In this document: piece by piece, positions 30,721 through 40,069 of the stretch | Position numbering within the stretch: position 1 is the stretch's first letter | Layout of the letters: every line of letters starts with the position of its first letter | Assembly: GCF_016135805.1 (NCBI RefSeq) | Contig: NZ_JADWOX010000012.1 | Span: 86,465 to 150,464, forward strand | From: Caulobacter hibisci | GTDB lineage: Bacteria > Pseudomonadota > Alphaproteobacteria > Caulobacterales > Caulobacteraceae | DNA: 64,000 nt | Direction of reading: 5' to 3' | The notes under the pieces: model-generated | Database searches by the model: none | What the model was told of the DNA's origin: nothing | The model's input: the letters and a program-made list of their open reading frames with translations, nothing else | Program-made: the position numbers and the translations under genes

Positions 30721-30888
30721 CAAAGATCCTCTCCCTGTGGGAGAGGTGTCCGCGAAGCGGACGGAGAGGGGAGTGGCTTATGACTTCCCACCGCGGCGGC
30801 TGAAAACGTCCCCCCTCCGGCCCTCCGGCCACCTCCCCAGAGGGGGAGGATCCTGCTCGGCGGGAGCTTCGCCTAGCGACTGAGGGGT
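30721..30888. repeat. Mixed palindromic repeats
   Basis: CCTCTCCCTGTGGGAGAGG plus GTCCGCGAAGCGGAC on the left; CTCCGGCCCTCCGGCC and CACCTCCCCAGAGGGGGAGG on the right. They fill the space between the convergent lipoprotein and MDR oxidoreductase genes and combine the 13.2 kb and 24.2 kb families. Confidence 0.7.
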
Positions 30889-31914
30889 TTAGAGCTTCAC
30901 CAGCATCTTCCCGAGGTTCTCGCCCGAGAACAGCTTGATGAAGGCTTCCGGCGCGCTTTCCACGCCTTCCAGCACCGTCTGCTTCCACTTCAGCTGGCCG
31001 GAATTGATCCAGCCGGCCATGTCGCGGACGAATTCCGGGAACAGGTCGTAGTGGTTGGCGACGATGAAGCCCTCCAGCCGCAGGCTCTTGCCCACCGCCA
31101 TGATGATGTTGGACGGGCCGGGCGCGCGTTCGGTGTCGTTGTACTGCGAGATCATCCCGCACAGGGCGAAGCGCCCGAACGGCCGGGCTGAGTTCAGGGC
31201 CGCCTCCAGGTGCGCGCCGCCGACGTTCTCGAAATAGACGTCGATCCCCTTGGGGGCGACCTTGGCCAATTCGGCGACGACGTCGGGCGTGGCCTTGTAG
31301 TCGATCACGTGATCGACGCCGATCTCCTTGAGGAAGGCCACCTTTTCCGGCCCGCCGGCCGAGCCGATCACCGTGTGGCCCTTGATCTTGGCGATCTGGC
31401 AGACGACCGAACCCACCGCGCCGGCGGCGGCCGAGACGAAGACGACGTCGCCTTCCTTCAGGGCGGCCACGCGCAGCAGCCCGGCATAGGCGGTCATGCC
31501 GGGCATGCCGGCCACGCCCAGGAACATCTCGGGCGGCATGCCGTGGGTGGAAAGCTTGGTGATCCCGCCCATCGGCCCGGCGGCGGCCAGGGCTTTCGGA
31601 TTGGCGTTGAAGGCCTCGCGCCAGCCGAACATCGAGCTGACCAGGGCCCCGACCTTGAAGTCCGGATCGTTGGAGGCGACCACCTCGCCGACCGCGCCGC
31701 CCTGCAGGGCCTTGCCCAGCTCGAACGGCGGCACATAGCTCTTCCGGTCGCTCATCCGGCCGCGCATGTAGGGATCGACCGACATGTAGAGGTTCTTGAC
31801 CTGGATCTCGCCGTCGCCGGGCGCGGGCAACTCGACGCTGGCCAGTTCGAAATTGTCGAGCGTCGGCGCGCCGACGGGGCGGCTTTTCAGGCGGATCTCA
31901 CGCGACGTGGTCAT
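30889..31914 (-). CDS. NADP-dependent medium-chain oxidoreductase (CurA/LTB4 dehydrogenase-like)
   Basis: 341 residues. A zinc-free MDR enzyme. It has NLYMSVDPYMRGRMSDRKSYVPPFELG, AYAGLLRVAALKEGDVVFVSAAAGAVGSVVCQIAKIKG (AxxGxxG NADP-binding loop), DVYFENVGGAHLEAAL and FALCGMISQYN. These are hallmarks of alkenal/one reductases and curcumin reductase CurA, which reduce reactive double bonds with NADPH. ATG 31914 has GGGAGG upstream. A palindrome lies 27 bases before the start. Confidence 0.92.
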   Translation of the reverse strand: MTTSREIRLKSRPVGAPTLDNFELASVELPAPGDGEIQVKNLYMSVDPYMRGRMSDRKSYVPPFELGKALQGGAVGEVVASNDPDFKVGALVSSMFGWREAFNANPKALAAAGPMGGITKLSTHGMPPEMFLGVAGMPGMTAYAGLLRVAALKEGDVVFVSAAAGAVGSVVCQIAKIKGHTVIGSAGGPEKVAFLKEIGVDHVIDYKATPDVVAELAKVAPKGIDVYFENVGGAHLEAALNSARPFGRFALCGMISQYNDTERAPGPSNIIMAVGKSLRLEGFIVANHYDLFPEFVRDMAGWINSGQLKWKQTVLEGVESAPEAFIKLFSGENLGKMLVKL

Positions 31915-31940
31915 GGCGACCTCCCTTTATGTTCTGGTTC

Positions 31941-31952
31941 AAACGAATGTTT
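31941..31952. promoter_or_regulatory. AAACGAATGTTT palindromic site upstream of the MDR oxidoreductase
   Basis: AAAC-GAAT-GTTT, one base away from the core of the palindrome upstream of the Old Yellow Enzyme gene. It is 27 bases upstream of the minus-strand start, where it could act as an operator. Confidence 0.45.
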
Positions 31953-32017
31953 AGCGCTCGTCCGCGTCGCCCGCCAAAGCTTTTCGCGGCATCCCGAAGC
32001 GGCTAGAGACAGCGCCC

Positions 32018-32947
32018 ATGACCCAAGATCCTCAAGTCAAAACCCTGAAGGCCGGCGTTGTCGGCGCTGGCGTGTTCGGTGGCTACCACGCGAAGAAATA
32101 CGCCGAGCTGCCGGGCGTCGAGCTGGTCGGCGTGTTCGACATCGACCTGGCGCGCGCCCAGGCCCTGGCCGGCCCGCTGGGCGCTGCGGCCTTTGACGAC
32201 ATGGACGCCTTCCTGGCCGCGGTCGACGTCGTCACCGTCGCCACCCCGGCCGTGCACCACGCCAAGGCGGCCCTGGCGGCGCTGAAGGCGGGCAAGCCGG
32301 TCTATTCCGAAAAGCCCCTGGCCGTGTCGCCGGAAGACGCTGACGCCATGATCGCCGCCGCCGCCAAGGCCGGCGTGCCGCTGGCCTGCGGCCACCAGGA
32401 ACGGGTGGTGTTCCAGGCCATGGGCCTGCTCGACATTCCCGAACAGCCGCTGCGCCTCGAGGCCGTGCGTCGCGGCACGCCGTCGGACCGCAATCTCGAC
32501 GTCTCGGTGGTGCTGGACCTGATGATCCACGACATCGACCTGGCCCTGGCGCTGTGCGCCGCCGATCCGGTGGCCGTGGAAGGCGAGGGCGAGGCCGCGC
32601 GCGGCTACGGCCTGGACTGGGTCAAGGTCGAGGCGACCTTTGCGAATGGGTTCACCGCCGTGTTCGACAGCTCGCGTGTCGCCGAGGCCCGCGAGCGGAC
32701 GATGAAGGTCGTCTTCCCGTCGGGCGAGGTCGAGATCGATTTCCTGGCCCGCACCTTCCGCAACACCACGCCGTTCCCGCTGATCGAGGACTTCACCGAA
32801 ACCCCGGCCGGCAAGGATCCCCTGGGCCAGAGCGTCGCCGGCTTCCTGAAGGCCGTGCGCAGCGAAGCCCCGCGTCCGGTCGTCACCGGCGAGGAAGCCG
32901 CCCGGGCGCTCGACCTGGCGCTGGCGGTCGAGCATTCGGTGGATTGA
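32018..32947 (+). CDS. Gfo/Idh/MocA family oxidoreductase
   Basis: 309 residues. The N-terminal Rossmann domain opens LKAGVVGAGVFGGYHAKKYAEL (GxGxxG) and includes VYSEKPLAVSPEDADAM with the EKP motif of the family. The C-terminal part (LMIHDIDLALAL) supplies the usual HD active-site pair. These enzymes oxidise or reduce sugars or sugar nucleotides with NAD(P); the substrate cannot be told. Divergent from the MDR gene. Confidence 0.9.
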   Translation: MTQDPQVKTLKAGVVGAGVFGGYHAKKYAELPGVELVGVFDIDLARAQALAGPLGAAAFDDMDAFLAAVDVVTVATPAVHHAKAALAALKAGKPVYSEKPLAVSPEDADAMIAAAAKAGVPLACGHQERVVFQAMGLLDIPEQPLRLEAVRRGTPSDRNLDVSVVLDLMIHDIDLALALCAADPVAVEGEGEAARGYGLDWVKVEATFANGFTAVFDSSRVAEARERTMKVVFPSGEVEIDFLARTFRNTTPFPLIEDFTETPAGKDPLGQSVAGFLKAVRSEAPRPVVTGEEAARALDLALAVEHSVD

Positions 32948-32975
32948 GGGGGAGCTTTCTCCCGCTTCCACAAAC

Positions 32976-33085
32976 AGAAGTCATCGCCCGCTTCATGCGG
33001 GCGACCCAAGCTGACTTTGCCGAGTAGCCCTTGGCCGGCTCGGCTTGGGTCGCCCGGACAAGCCGGGCGATGACTTCTTTTTTTT
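32976..33085. repeat. Inverted-repeat element with terminal T-run (AGAAGTCATCGCCCG type)
   Basis: Outer arms AGAAGTCATCGCCCGC and CCGGGCGATGACTTCT enclose the core CCAAGCTGACTTT...GGCTCGGCTTGGGT also found at 11751-11857. The right stem CGCCCGG/CCGGGCG is followed by a run of T, so the element can serve as terminator for the upstream plus-strand gene. Confidence 0.8.
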
Positions 33086-33099
33086 GAGTTGCGAAGGGT

Positions 33100-34287
33100 C
33101 TACGCCTTCCGCCCCCGCAAGCTCCTCGTCTGCAACACCGTCGCCACGGCCGCCAGACCCGCGCCCAGCAGCGCCACGCCGGTCCAGCCGCCCGCGTGCC
33201 AGGCCGCCGCGGCCGCGGCCGATCCCGCCGCGCCGCCTAAGAACATCCCGCCCATGAACAGGGTGTTGAGCCGCGCCCGCGCCTCGGGCCGCAGGGCGTA
33301 GACCAGGTGCTGGTTGGAGATCAGCGCCCCCTGGATGGCGAAGTCGAGCAGCACGACCCCAGCGACCAGGCCGGCGATCGAGATCCAGGTCCCGAACAGG
33401 ATCCACGAGGCCAGGGTCAGCACCGCCCCCAGGGCGATGGTCAGGTGCGGGCCGCGCTTGTCGGCGATGCGGCCGGCGATCGGCGCGGCCAGGACGCCGA
33501 CCACGCCGACGATCCCGAACAGGCCCGCGACGTCCGCGCCCAGGTGGAAGCGGCGTTGCAGGTGCAGGGCCAGGATCGTCCAGAAGGCGGTGAAGGCGGC
33601 GAACAGGCAGGCCTGGGTCAGGGTCGCCCGCCGCAGGGCTGGGAACGCGCGCCACAACTCGCCCAGGGAGGTCAGCAGGGCCTTGTAGGTCAGGTCGGCG
33701 GCCGGCTTGCTGCGGGGCAGGGCGATGGCCATCAGGCCCGCCGCCGCCAGGGCGATCGGCGCGCCCAGCCAGAACATCGCCCGCCAGCCGCCGTGGGTGG
33801 CCACCACCCCGGCCAGGGTGCGGCTGAGCAGGATGCCGCACAGCAGCCCCGCCATCACCGTGCCCACCGTCTGACCCCGGCGTTCGGGCGCCGACAGGTG
33901 AGCGGCGAAGGGCACGATCTGCTGGGCCACGGTCGCCCCGGCCCCGACCAGCAGCGAGGCGGCCAGCAGCAGGGCGGCATTGGGCGCCAGGGCGGCGGCG
34001 ACCAGGGCCACGGCCAGCACCAGGAACTGGCCGACGATCAGGCCCTTGCGCTCGACCCGGTCGCCCAGCGGCGTCAGCAGGAACAGGCCGGCGGCATAGC
34101 CCAGCTGGGTCGCGGTCGGCACGAAGGCCGTCACGGCGCCGGGCAGGTCGCGCTCCATCAGGCCCAGCATCGGCTGGTTGTAGTAGATGTTGGCCACCGC
34201 CAGCCCCGCCGCGGCGGCCATGGCGAAGGTCAGGCCTCGGCCCAGGGCATGGGTTTCCGGCGCGTCGGAAAGGGCGGCTGTACTCAT
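33100..34287 (-). CDS. MFS transporter
   Basis: 395 residues with twelve hydrophobic helices. [22 protein letters not shown] at the first helix and [14 protein letters not shown] (MFS motif A between helices 2 and 3) place it in a drug/metabolite exporter group related to YnfM/NarK-like DHA families. ATG 34287 has GGAG upstream. Substrate unknown. Confidence 0.87.
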   Translation of the reverse strand: MSTAALSDAPETHALGRGLTFAMAAAAGLAVANIYYNQPMLGLMERDLPGAVTAFVPTATQLGYAAGLFLLTPLGDRVERKGLIVGQFLVLAVALVAAALAPNAALLLAASLLVGAGATVAQQIVPFAAHLSAPERRGQTVGTVMAGLLCGILLSRTLAGVVATHGGWRAMFWLGAPIALAAAGLMAIALPRSKPAADLTYKALLTSLGELWRAFPALRRATLTQACLFAAFTAFWTILALHLQRRFHLGADVAGLFGIVGVVGVLAAPIAGRIADKRGPHLTIALGAVLTLASWILFGTWISIAGLVAGVVLLDFAIQGALISNQHLVYALRPEARARLNTLFMGGMFLGGAAGSAAAAAAWHAGGWTGVALLGAGLAAVATVLQTRSLRGRKA

Positions 34288-34484
34288 CGGCGACTCCAGG
34301 CCGCCCGTCGTCGAAGAGGGGGTGGGGGCGGCGTTCCGTATCGGACGCCCGGCATATAGGGCTTCGGGGTGCGATTTATAGGACGGCATTGCGCGGTCTG
34401 GACCCTTCCTTCCACGGGTTTTGTGGTTTGATCGGGAAGGACTTTCTGGTTCATCCAGGTCTCACGCACCATCCGGAGCCTTTC

Positions 34485-35042
34485 TTGACCGACGACCGCA
34501 CCCACAAGCAGCGCATGCTGGCCGGCGACCTCTATGATCCGATGGACGCCGAGATCGTCGCCGACCAGGAACAGGCCCTCGACTGGATGGAGCGCTACAA
34601 CGCCCCGGGCCAGACGATCGCCCAGCGCCAAGTCCTGCTGAAGGAGCGTTTCGCCAGCGTCGGTCCCGGCGCCAACATCCGCGCGCCGTTCCACTGCGAC
34701 TATGGCTACAACATCGTGCTCGGCGACGGGGTGTTCATGAACTTCGGCTGCGTGATCCTCGACGTGACCACGGTCTCGATCGGAGACCGCACGATGATCG
34801 GCCCGCACGTGAAGATCTTCGCCGCCGACCATCCCCGCGACGCCGAGACCCGCAAGACCGGCCTGGAATTCGGACGTCCGGTGACCATCGGCAAGGACGT
34901 CTGGATCGGCGGCGGGGCGATCATCGTCCCCGGCGTCACCATCGGCGACGGCGCGGTGATCGGGGCCGGCGCCGTGGTCACCCGCGACGTGCCGGCCGGC
35001 GCGACGGCGGTCGGCAATCCGGCCCGCGTGAAGGGCGGCTAG
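34485..35042 (+). CDS. Maltose O-acetyltransferase-like hexapeptide acetyltransferase
   Basis: 185 residues from a TTG start with GGAG six bases upstream. Opens TDDRTHKQRMLAGDLYDPMDAEIVADQEQAL, as in Maa/NodL sugar acetyltransferases. It continues as a left-handed beta-helix (YGYNIVLGDGVFMNFGCVILD, IGDRTMIGPHVKIFAADHPRD with the catalytic His, PVTIGKDVWIGGGAIIVPGVTIGDGAVIGAGAVV). Transfers acetyl from acetyl-CoA to a sugar. Its TAG stop interlocks with that of the convergent ku gene through the palindrome CTAG. Confidence 0.88.
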   Translation: MTDDRTHKQRMLAGDLYDPMDAEIVADQEQALDWMERYNAPGQTIAQRQVLLKERFASVGPGANIRAPFHCDYGYNIVLGDGVFMNFGCVILDVTTVSIGDRTMIGPHVKIFAADHPRDAETRKTGLEFGRPVTIGKDVWIGGGAIIVPGVTIGDGAVIGAGAVVTRDVPAGATAVGNPARVKGG

Positions 35043-35872
35043 GAGGCCTTCTTGGTCTTTGCGGCCGTCTTCTTGGCCGGAGTCTTGGTCGCCGCCGCCT
35101 TGCCGGCCAGGCTGTTGCGCAGCGCCTCCATCAGGTCGACCACGTTGGTGTCCTCGGCCGGGGCCGCCGTGACCTTGGCCTTGCCGCCCTTTTCCTTGCG
35201 CTTGATCAGGGCGCGAAGGGCGTCCTCGTAGCGGTCCTTGAAGGCTTCGGGCTCGAACGGGCCGTCCTGCTGCTCGATGATCTTGCGGGCGATGGCGATC
35301 ATCGAGGGATCGGCCTTCCTGGCCGGGATGTCGTCGAACAGGTCGGCCGGGTCGCGCACCTCGTCGTAGGACCTCAGGGAATAGGCGATCAGCCCCTTGC
35401 CGCGCGGCTCGATGGCTAGCAGCCGCTCGCGGGTGTGCATGACCACGCGGCCCAGGGCGATGCGCTTGGCGCCGGCCATGGCGTCGCGGATCACCGAATA
35501 GGCCTCGACCGCCAGCTTGCCGTCGGGGACCAGGAAATAGGGGTTGTCCCAGTACAGCCGGTCGATGTCGGCCACGTCGACGAAGCGCTCGATGTCGATC
35601 GTGCGGGTGCTTTCCAGCCGCACGCTTTCGATCTCTTCCGGCGTGACGATGACGTAGCGGTCCTTCTCGACCTCGTAGCCCTTGACCAGGTCGGACCGCT
35701 CGACGGGTCCGAGGTCCGGGTCCGTCGCCACCATCTTGATGCGGTTGTGGGTCTCGGGGTGCAGCAGGTTGAAGCGCACCTCGCCGCCGGGATTGGTGGC
35801 GGTGTAGAGCGCCACCGGGCAGGTCACGAGCGACAGCCGCAGGTGGCCCTGCCAGGTGGGACGGGCGGCCAT
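35039..35872 (-). CDS. ku: Non-homologous end-joining protein Ku
   Basis: 277 residues. Binds DNA ends as a dimer and recruits ligase LigD for NHEJ. The core runs from WQGHLRLSLVTCPVALYTAT through NRIKMVATDPDLGPVERSDLVKGYEVEKDRYVIVTPEEI to AKRIALGRVVMHTRERLLAIEPRGKGL, all bacterial Ku motifs. The C-terminus is lysine-rich (KTPAKKTAAKTKKAS), as in many Ku proteins. It starts 1 base after the otsA stop and so is the last gene of an otsB-otsA-ku operon. No ligD is in the window. Confidence 0.95.
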   Translation of the reverse strand: MAARPTWQGHLRLSLVTCPVALYTATNPGGEVRFNLLHPETHNRIKMVATDPDLGPVERSDLVKGYEVEKDRYVIVTPEEIESVRLESTRTIDIERFVDVADIDRLYWDNPYFLVPDGKLAVEAYSVIRDAMAGAKRIALGRVVMHTRERLLAIEPRGKGLIAYSLRSYDEVRDPADLFDDIPARKADPSMIAIARKIIEQQDGPFEPEAFKDRYEDALRALIKRKEKGGKAKVTAAPAEDTNVVDLMEALRNSLAGKAAATKTPAKKTAAKTKKAS

Positions 35873-35873
35873 G

Positions 35874-37331
35874 TCAGGTCTTGGCTCCGGCCAGGGTCTT
35901 CTTGACGGCCCGCAGCGGGGCTTCCTCGACCTCGGTATTGGCCGCCTCGGTGACCGGCGGGCGGCCCTTCAGGGCGGCCACGAAGTCGTCGCGCCAGGCG
36001 GTGACGTCCTGGCGGGTGACGTTATCCATCAGATATTCCCAGCGCCGCTTGCGCTCGGTCTCGTCCATGGCGAGCGCCCGGCTGAGGGCGTCGGAGATTT
36101 CCTCGGGGCTGTTGGGATTGATGATCAGCGCCTCCTTCATCTGCCGCGCGGCGCCGGCGAAGCGCGACAGGATCAGCACGCCCGGATCGTCGGGGTTCTG
36201 CGAGGCCACATACTCCTTGGCTACCAGGTTCATGCCGTCGCGTAGCGGCGTCACCAGGGCTGCCCTGGCCGCGCGATAGACCCCCGCCAGCTCGTCGCGC
36301 CGGTAGGAGCGGTTGAGGTAGCGGATCGGCGTGAAGTCCATCTCGGCATAGGCGCCGTTGATCCGCCCGATCAGCCCGTCCAGCCGATGGCGGATGTCCT
36401 GGTAGGCCTCGACCTCGTCGCGCGAGATCGGCGCGATCTGCAGCAGCATGACCTCGTTCCGCGCCTCCTCGTTGTCGTGCAGGAAGCGCTCGAAGCCGAT
36501 CAGCCGCTCCTCCAGACCCTTGGAGTAGTCGAGGCGATCGACGCCGACGACCATCTTGCGGAACACGCTGTGGGCGGCCATCCGGTCATAGACCCGCGTG
36601 GCGCGGCTGCTCTTGGTGATGCGGGCGAAGTCCTCGGCGTCGATGCCGATCGGGAAGGCCCCGGCCTCGGTCACCTGGCCAAAGGCGCGCAGGCGGCCGT
36701 CCTCGGTCTTCTCGCCGCCCACCTCGTTGAGCACGTAGCCCTCGAAGGCCTGCAGGCTCTCCTCGGTCTGGAAGCCGATCAGGTCGTAGTGGAACATCGC
36801 CTCCACCAGCGGCCGGTGGCGGGGCAGGGTGACCACCAGCTGGTGGGCCGGCCACGGGATGTGCAGGAAGAAGCCGATGCGGTTGGTCACGCCGAGGCGC
36901 CGCAGCTCCCGCGCCATCGGGATCAGGTGATAGTCGTGCACCCAGATGATGTCGTCGGGCTCGATCAGCGGCCGCAGGGTCTCGGCGAAGCGCTTGTTGA
37001 CCCGGTCGTAGCCCTCGCCGAACGAGCGGTCATAGGCCGTCAGGTCGACGCGGTAGTGGAACAGCGGCCACAGCGTCTTGTTGGCGTAGCCGTTGTAATA
37101 TTCCTGGTAGTCGCCGTCCTCGAGGTCGACCGTGGCCACGGTCACGCCCTCGATGCGCTGCATCGACAGCTGGCCGGTGAATTCCGGCGTGGTCTTGCCG
37201 CTCCAGCCGAACCAGATGCCGGAATATTCGCGCAGGGCCGCGGCCAGGGCCATGGCCAGGCCCCCGACGCTTTCCTCGCCCTTGCCGGAGGGCGGGTTGA
37301 CGCGGTTGGAAACGACGATCAGCCGGCTCAT
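35874..37331 (-). CDS. otsA: Trehalose-6-phosphate synthase
   Basis: 485 residues, GT20 retaining glycosyltransferase. Makes trehalose-6-phosphate from UDP-glucose and glucose-6-phosphate. N-loop RLIVVSNRVNPPSGKGEESVGGLAMAL; WVHDYHLIPMARELRRLG (active-site His and Asp); VDRLDYSKGLEERLIGFERFL; and DGMNLVAKEYVASQ near the end. Start overlaps the otsB stop as ATGA (37328-37331), and ku follows within 1 base. Product feeds OtsB. Confidence 0.97.
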   Translation of the reverse strand: MSRLIVVSNRVNPPSGKGEESVGGLAMALAAALREYSGIWFGWSGKTTPEFTGQLSMQRIEGVTVATVDLEDGDYQEYYNGYANKTLWPLFHYRVDLTAYDRSFGEGYDRVNKRFAETLRPLIEPDDIIWVHDYHLIPMARELRRLGVTNRIGFFLHIPWPAHQLVVTLPRHRPLVEAMFHYDLIGFQTEESLQAFEGYVLNEVGGEKTEDGRLRAFGQVTEAGAFPIGIDAEDFARITKSSRATRVYDRMAAHSVFRKMVVGVDRLDYSKGLEERLIGFERFLHDNEEARNEVMLLQIAPISRDEVEAYQDIRHRLDGLIGRINGAYAEMDFTPIRYLNRSYRRDELAGVYRAARAALVTPLRDGMNLVAKEYVASQNPDDPGVLILSRFAGAARQMKEALIINPNSPEEISDALSRALAMDETERKRRWEYLMDNVTRQDVTAWRDDFVAALKGRPPVTEAANTEVEEAPLRAVKKTLAGAKT

Positions 37332-38107
37332 CGGGTCATCTCCTGCACGGCGGCGTCCAGCCAGGCGTGGACGGCTTGCGGACCCTCCAGGCGATAGGTC
37401 GCGGCGGTCGGGCGCTCGGCCCCGACCAGCACGCCGAAGCCGCCCAGGCGGGCGGCGGCCGCAAAGCCGTCCTCGTCGGTCAGGTCGTCGCCGACGAAGA
37501 TCGGCACGGCGCCCCGGAAGGCCGGCTCGCGCAGCAGGGCGGCGACGGACGAGCCCTTGTCCTGGCCGGGGGTGCGCAGTTCGGCGACCATGTCGCCCAG
37601 TTGCAGGACGAGGCCGGTCTGGCGCGCTAGGCGCTCGGCGGCCTCGACCACGGCGTCGGCGGCCGACGGGGTGTTGCGATAGTGCAGGGCCAGGCTCAGG
37701 TGCTTGTCCTCGAGCAGCAGGCCGCGATCCGAGCGGGCCAGCTCGCCGAGGATGTCGCGGGCCTCCAGCAGGCCCTCGTGCGGCTCGGCGCGAAACTCGC
37801 CGGCCGGGGTGCGGCGCTCAAGCCCGTGTACGGCGGCCAGATAGGCCACGCCGTCGGTGCCGAGGATGCGGGAAAGATCGTCGAGCGAGCGCCCGCTGAC
37901 CACGGCCACGCGGTCGTTCAGCGCCGCGCGCAGCCGTGCGAGCAGCGCCGCCCGCGCGGCGTCGGGGCCGACGTCGTCGGGCCGGGGCATGATGGGCGCG
38001 AGGGTTCCGTCGAGGTCGAGGAACAAGGCGGAATTACTGGGTATCTTGATGGGCGGCGGCGGAAGATCCGACGGCGCAAGCCGAGCGGCAGACCCGTACA
38101 CGGTCAT
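37328..38107 (-). CDS. otsB: Trehalose-6-phosphate phosphatase
   Basis: 259 residues, HAD superfamily. Motif I LFLDLDGTLAPI with Asp31 (nucleophile) and Asp33; motif II region VAVVSGRSLDDL; motif IV PIFVGDDLTDEDGF. Removes phosphate from trehalose-6-phosphate. Located immediately upstream of, and overlapping, otsA. Confidence 0.95.
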   Translation of the reverse strand: MTVYGSAARLAPSDLPPPPIKIPSNSALFLDLDGTLAPIMPRPDDVGPDAARAALLARLRAALNDRVAVVSGRSLDDLSRILGTDGVAYLAAVHGLERRTPAGEFRAEPHEGLLEARDILGELARSDRGLLLEDKHLSLALHYRNTPSAADAVVEAAERLARQTGLVLQLGDMVAELRTPGQDKGSSVAALLREPAFRGAVPIFVGDDLTDEDGFAAAARLGGFGVLVGAERPTAATYRLEGPQAVHAWLDAAVQEMTR

Positions 38108-38239
38108 GCAGTTAGGCCCCTTTCACTATGGAACTAGGCGCCAACAACGCATCCGCGGCCGATTTCGATCCCCTGCACGGTCCAGCTGTGCGTCACGTTT
38201 CGCTCACCAAAACGTGCACCCTGCTGGGTTGACGCTCCG

Positions 38240-40036
38240 TCAGCGGACGGATGTCCACGGTCGGCTGAGCAGGGCCGCGCAGTTGATCAGCCCGACCAGC
38301 GAGTAGGTCTGCGGGTAGTTGCCCCACAGCTCGCCGTCCTCGAAGCCGATGTCTTCCGACAGCAGGCCGGCGGCCGTGCGGCGGCCCAGCATTTCCTCGA
38401 ACAGGTCGCGGGCCTCCTCGATGCGACCCTCCAGGTAGAGCGCCTCGATCAGCCAGAAGGTGCAGATGTTGAAGGCCGTCTGCGGCGTGCCGAAGTCGTC
38501 GGGCAGGGCGTAGCGCAGCAGGTAGGAACCCTTGCGCAAACCGGCCTCGACGGCCGCCACCGTGGCCTTGTTGCGCGGATCGTCGGCGGCCAGAAAGCGC
38601 AGGTCGACCAGCTGCAGCAGGCTGGCGTCCAGCTCCTCGCCGCCGAAGGTGGCCGCGAACCGGCCCAGGGTCTCGTTCCAGGCCTGGCCGTCGATCGTGG
38701 CGCGCACCTTGGCCGCCCGTTCGTTCCAGAGGGCGGCGCGGTCGGTCAGGCCCAGCTTCTCGGCCACATTGCCCAGCCGGTCGCAGGCGGCCCAGCACAT
38801 CACCGACGAATAGGTGTGGACGTTGGCCCGGCCGCGGAACTCCCACAGGCTGGCGTCGGGTTGGTCGTGCAACTGGAAAGCCCGCTCGCCCACCGGCTCC
38901 AGGGCCTTGAAGTCGTCGATCGTCGCGGGCCGCAGCAGCCGCTCGTCGAAGAAGGCCTGGGTCGAGGACAGCACGATCTGGCCATAGACGTCGTGCTGCT
39001 GGTGCTCGAAGGCCTGGTTGCCGATCCGCACCGGCCCCATGCCGCGATAGCCGGCCAGGTCCGGGGCGAAGCGCTCGATCAGGGCCGGCTCGTAGCCCAC
39101 CCCGAACAGCGGCTGGATATGGCCGCCCGCCGCCCGGTCGACGATGTTGCGCAGGTAGGAGAGGTAGTTCTCCAGGATGTCGACCGCGCCCAGGCGGTTC
39201 AGCGCCTGGACCACGTAGTAGGCATCGCGCAGCCAGCAGTAGCGGTAGTCCCAGTTGCGGCCGCTGTTGGCGTGCTCGGGCACCGAGGTGGTCATGGCCG
39301 CGACGATCGCGCCGGTCTCCTCGTGGGTGCAGAGCTTCAGGGTGATGGCCGCGCGGATCACCGCCGACTGCCAGTCCAGCGGCACGGCCAGGCCCCGCAC
39401 CCAGTTCAGCCAGTAGTCCTCGGTCTGCTGCAGCATCCGCGCGGCGGTGGCCCCGACATCGGCGTCGAAGCCCTCGTCCGCGCCCAGGAACATGGCGATC
39501 GGCCGCTCGATGCGGAACGTCCGCTCCTCCAGGATGTGCGAGACCGGACAGTCGGTGGTCAGCCGGATCGTCATGTCCGAGCACAGGTAGCGGATGTGGT
39601 TGGAGCCGTGCGTGTGCTCGGCCAGGCGCGCGCCCCAGCTGGCCGAGGGGCGCAGGCGGATGGTGGCGCGGCAGACCCCGCTCAACGGCCGCACCAGCCG
39701 GATGAAGGCCGTGGGCCGGAAGATGCGGCCGAACTGCTGGTAGCGCGGGGCGAAGTCGAGGATCTCCAGGCTCGCCCCGTCGGCGTCGGTGATCACCGTG
39801 CGCAGGATCGGGGTGTTGCGCAGATAGGCCTGGTCGACGCTGGTGGCGCCGTCCACGACCACGTCCCACAGCCCCTTGCCGCCCTCGAACGGCGCCTCAA
39901 GGCCGCTCAGCAGGGTGCTGAACACCGGATCGGAATCGACCCGGGGCATGCAGCCCCAGACGAAGCGGCCTTCGCGGTCGATCAGGGCGCTGACGGCGCA
40001 GTTGCCGATCGGAAACAGGTCGAGGTTCTGGGGCAT
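38240..40036 (-). CDS. GH15 family glycosidase (glucoamylase/trehalase-like)
   Basis: 598 residues. The N-terminal domain DLFPIGNCAVSALIDREGRFVWGCMPRVDSDPVFSTLL is the trehalase-like N-domain (DUF5911). The (alpha/alpha)6 barrel follows, with GRNWDYRYCWLRDAYYVVQALNRLG and VRIGNQAFEHQQHDVYGQIV, standard GH15 motifs. Actinobacterial enzymes of this type hydrolyse trehalose, others glucans. Since otsB-otsA follow 132 bases later, trehalose or a related alpha-glucan is a likely substrate (inference). Confidence 0.92.
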   Translation of the reverse strand: MPQNLDLFPIGNCAVSALIDREGRFVWGCMPRVDSDPVFSTLLSGLEAPFEGGKGLWDVVVDGATSVDQAYLRNTPILRTVITDADGASLEILDFAPRYQQFGRIFRPTAFIRLVRPLSGVCRATIRLRPSASWGARLAEHTHGSNHIRYLCSDMTIRLTTDCPVSHILEERTFRIERPIAMFLGADEGFDADVGATAARMLQQTEDYWLNWVRGLAVPLDWQSAVIRAAITLKLCTHEETGAIVAAMTTSVPEHANSGRNWDYRYCWLRDAYYVVQALNRLGAVDILENYLSYLRNIVDRAAGGHIQPLFGVGYEPALIERFAPDLAGYRGMGPVRIGNQAFEHQQHDVYGQIVLSSTQAFFDERLLRPATIDDFKALEPVGERAFQLHDQPDASLWEFRGRANVHTYSSVMCWAACDRLGNVAEKLGLTDRAALWNERAAKVRATIDGQAWNETLGRFAATFGGEELDASLLQLVDLRFLAADDPRNKATVAAVEAGLRKGSYLLRYALPDDFGTPQTAFNICTFWLIEALYLEGRIEEARDLFEEMLGRRTAAGLLSEDIGFEDGELWGNYPQTYSLVGLINCAALLSRPWTSVR

Positions 40037-40069
40037 GGGATGCTCTTCTTGCTTTTGGGTACGCGGGTA

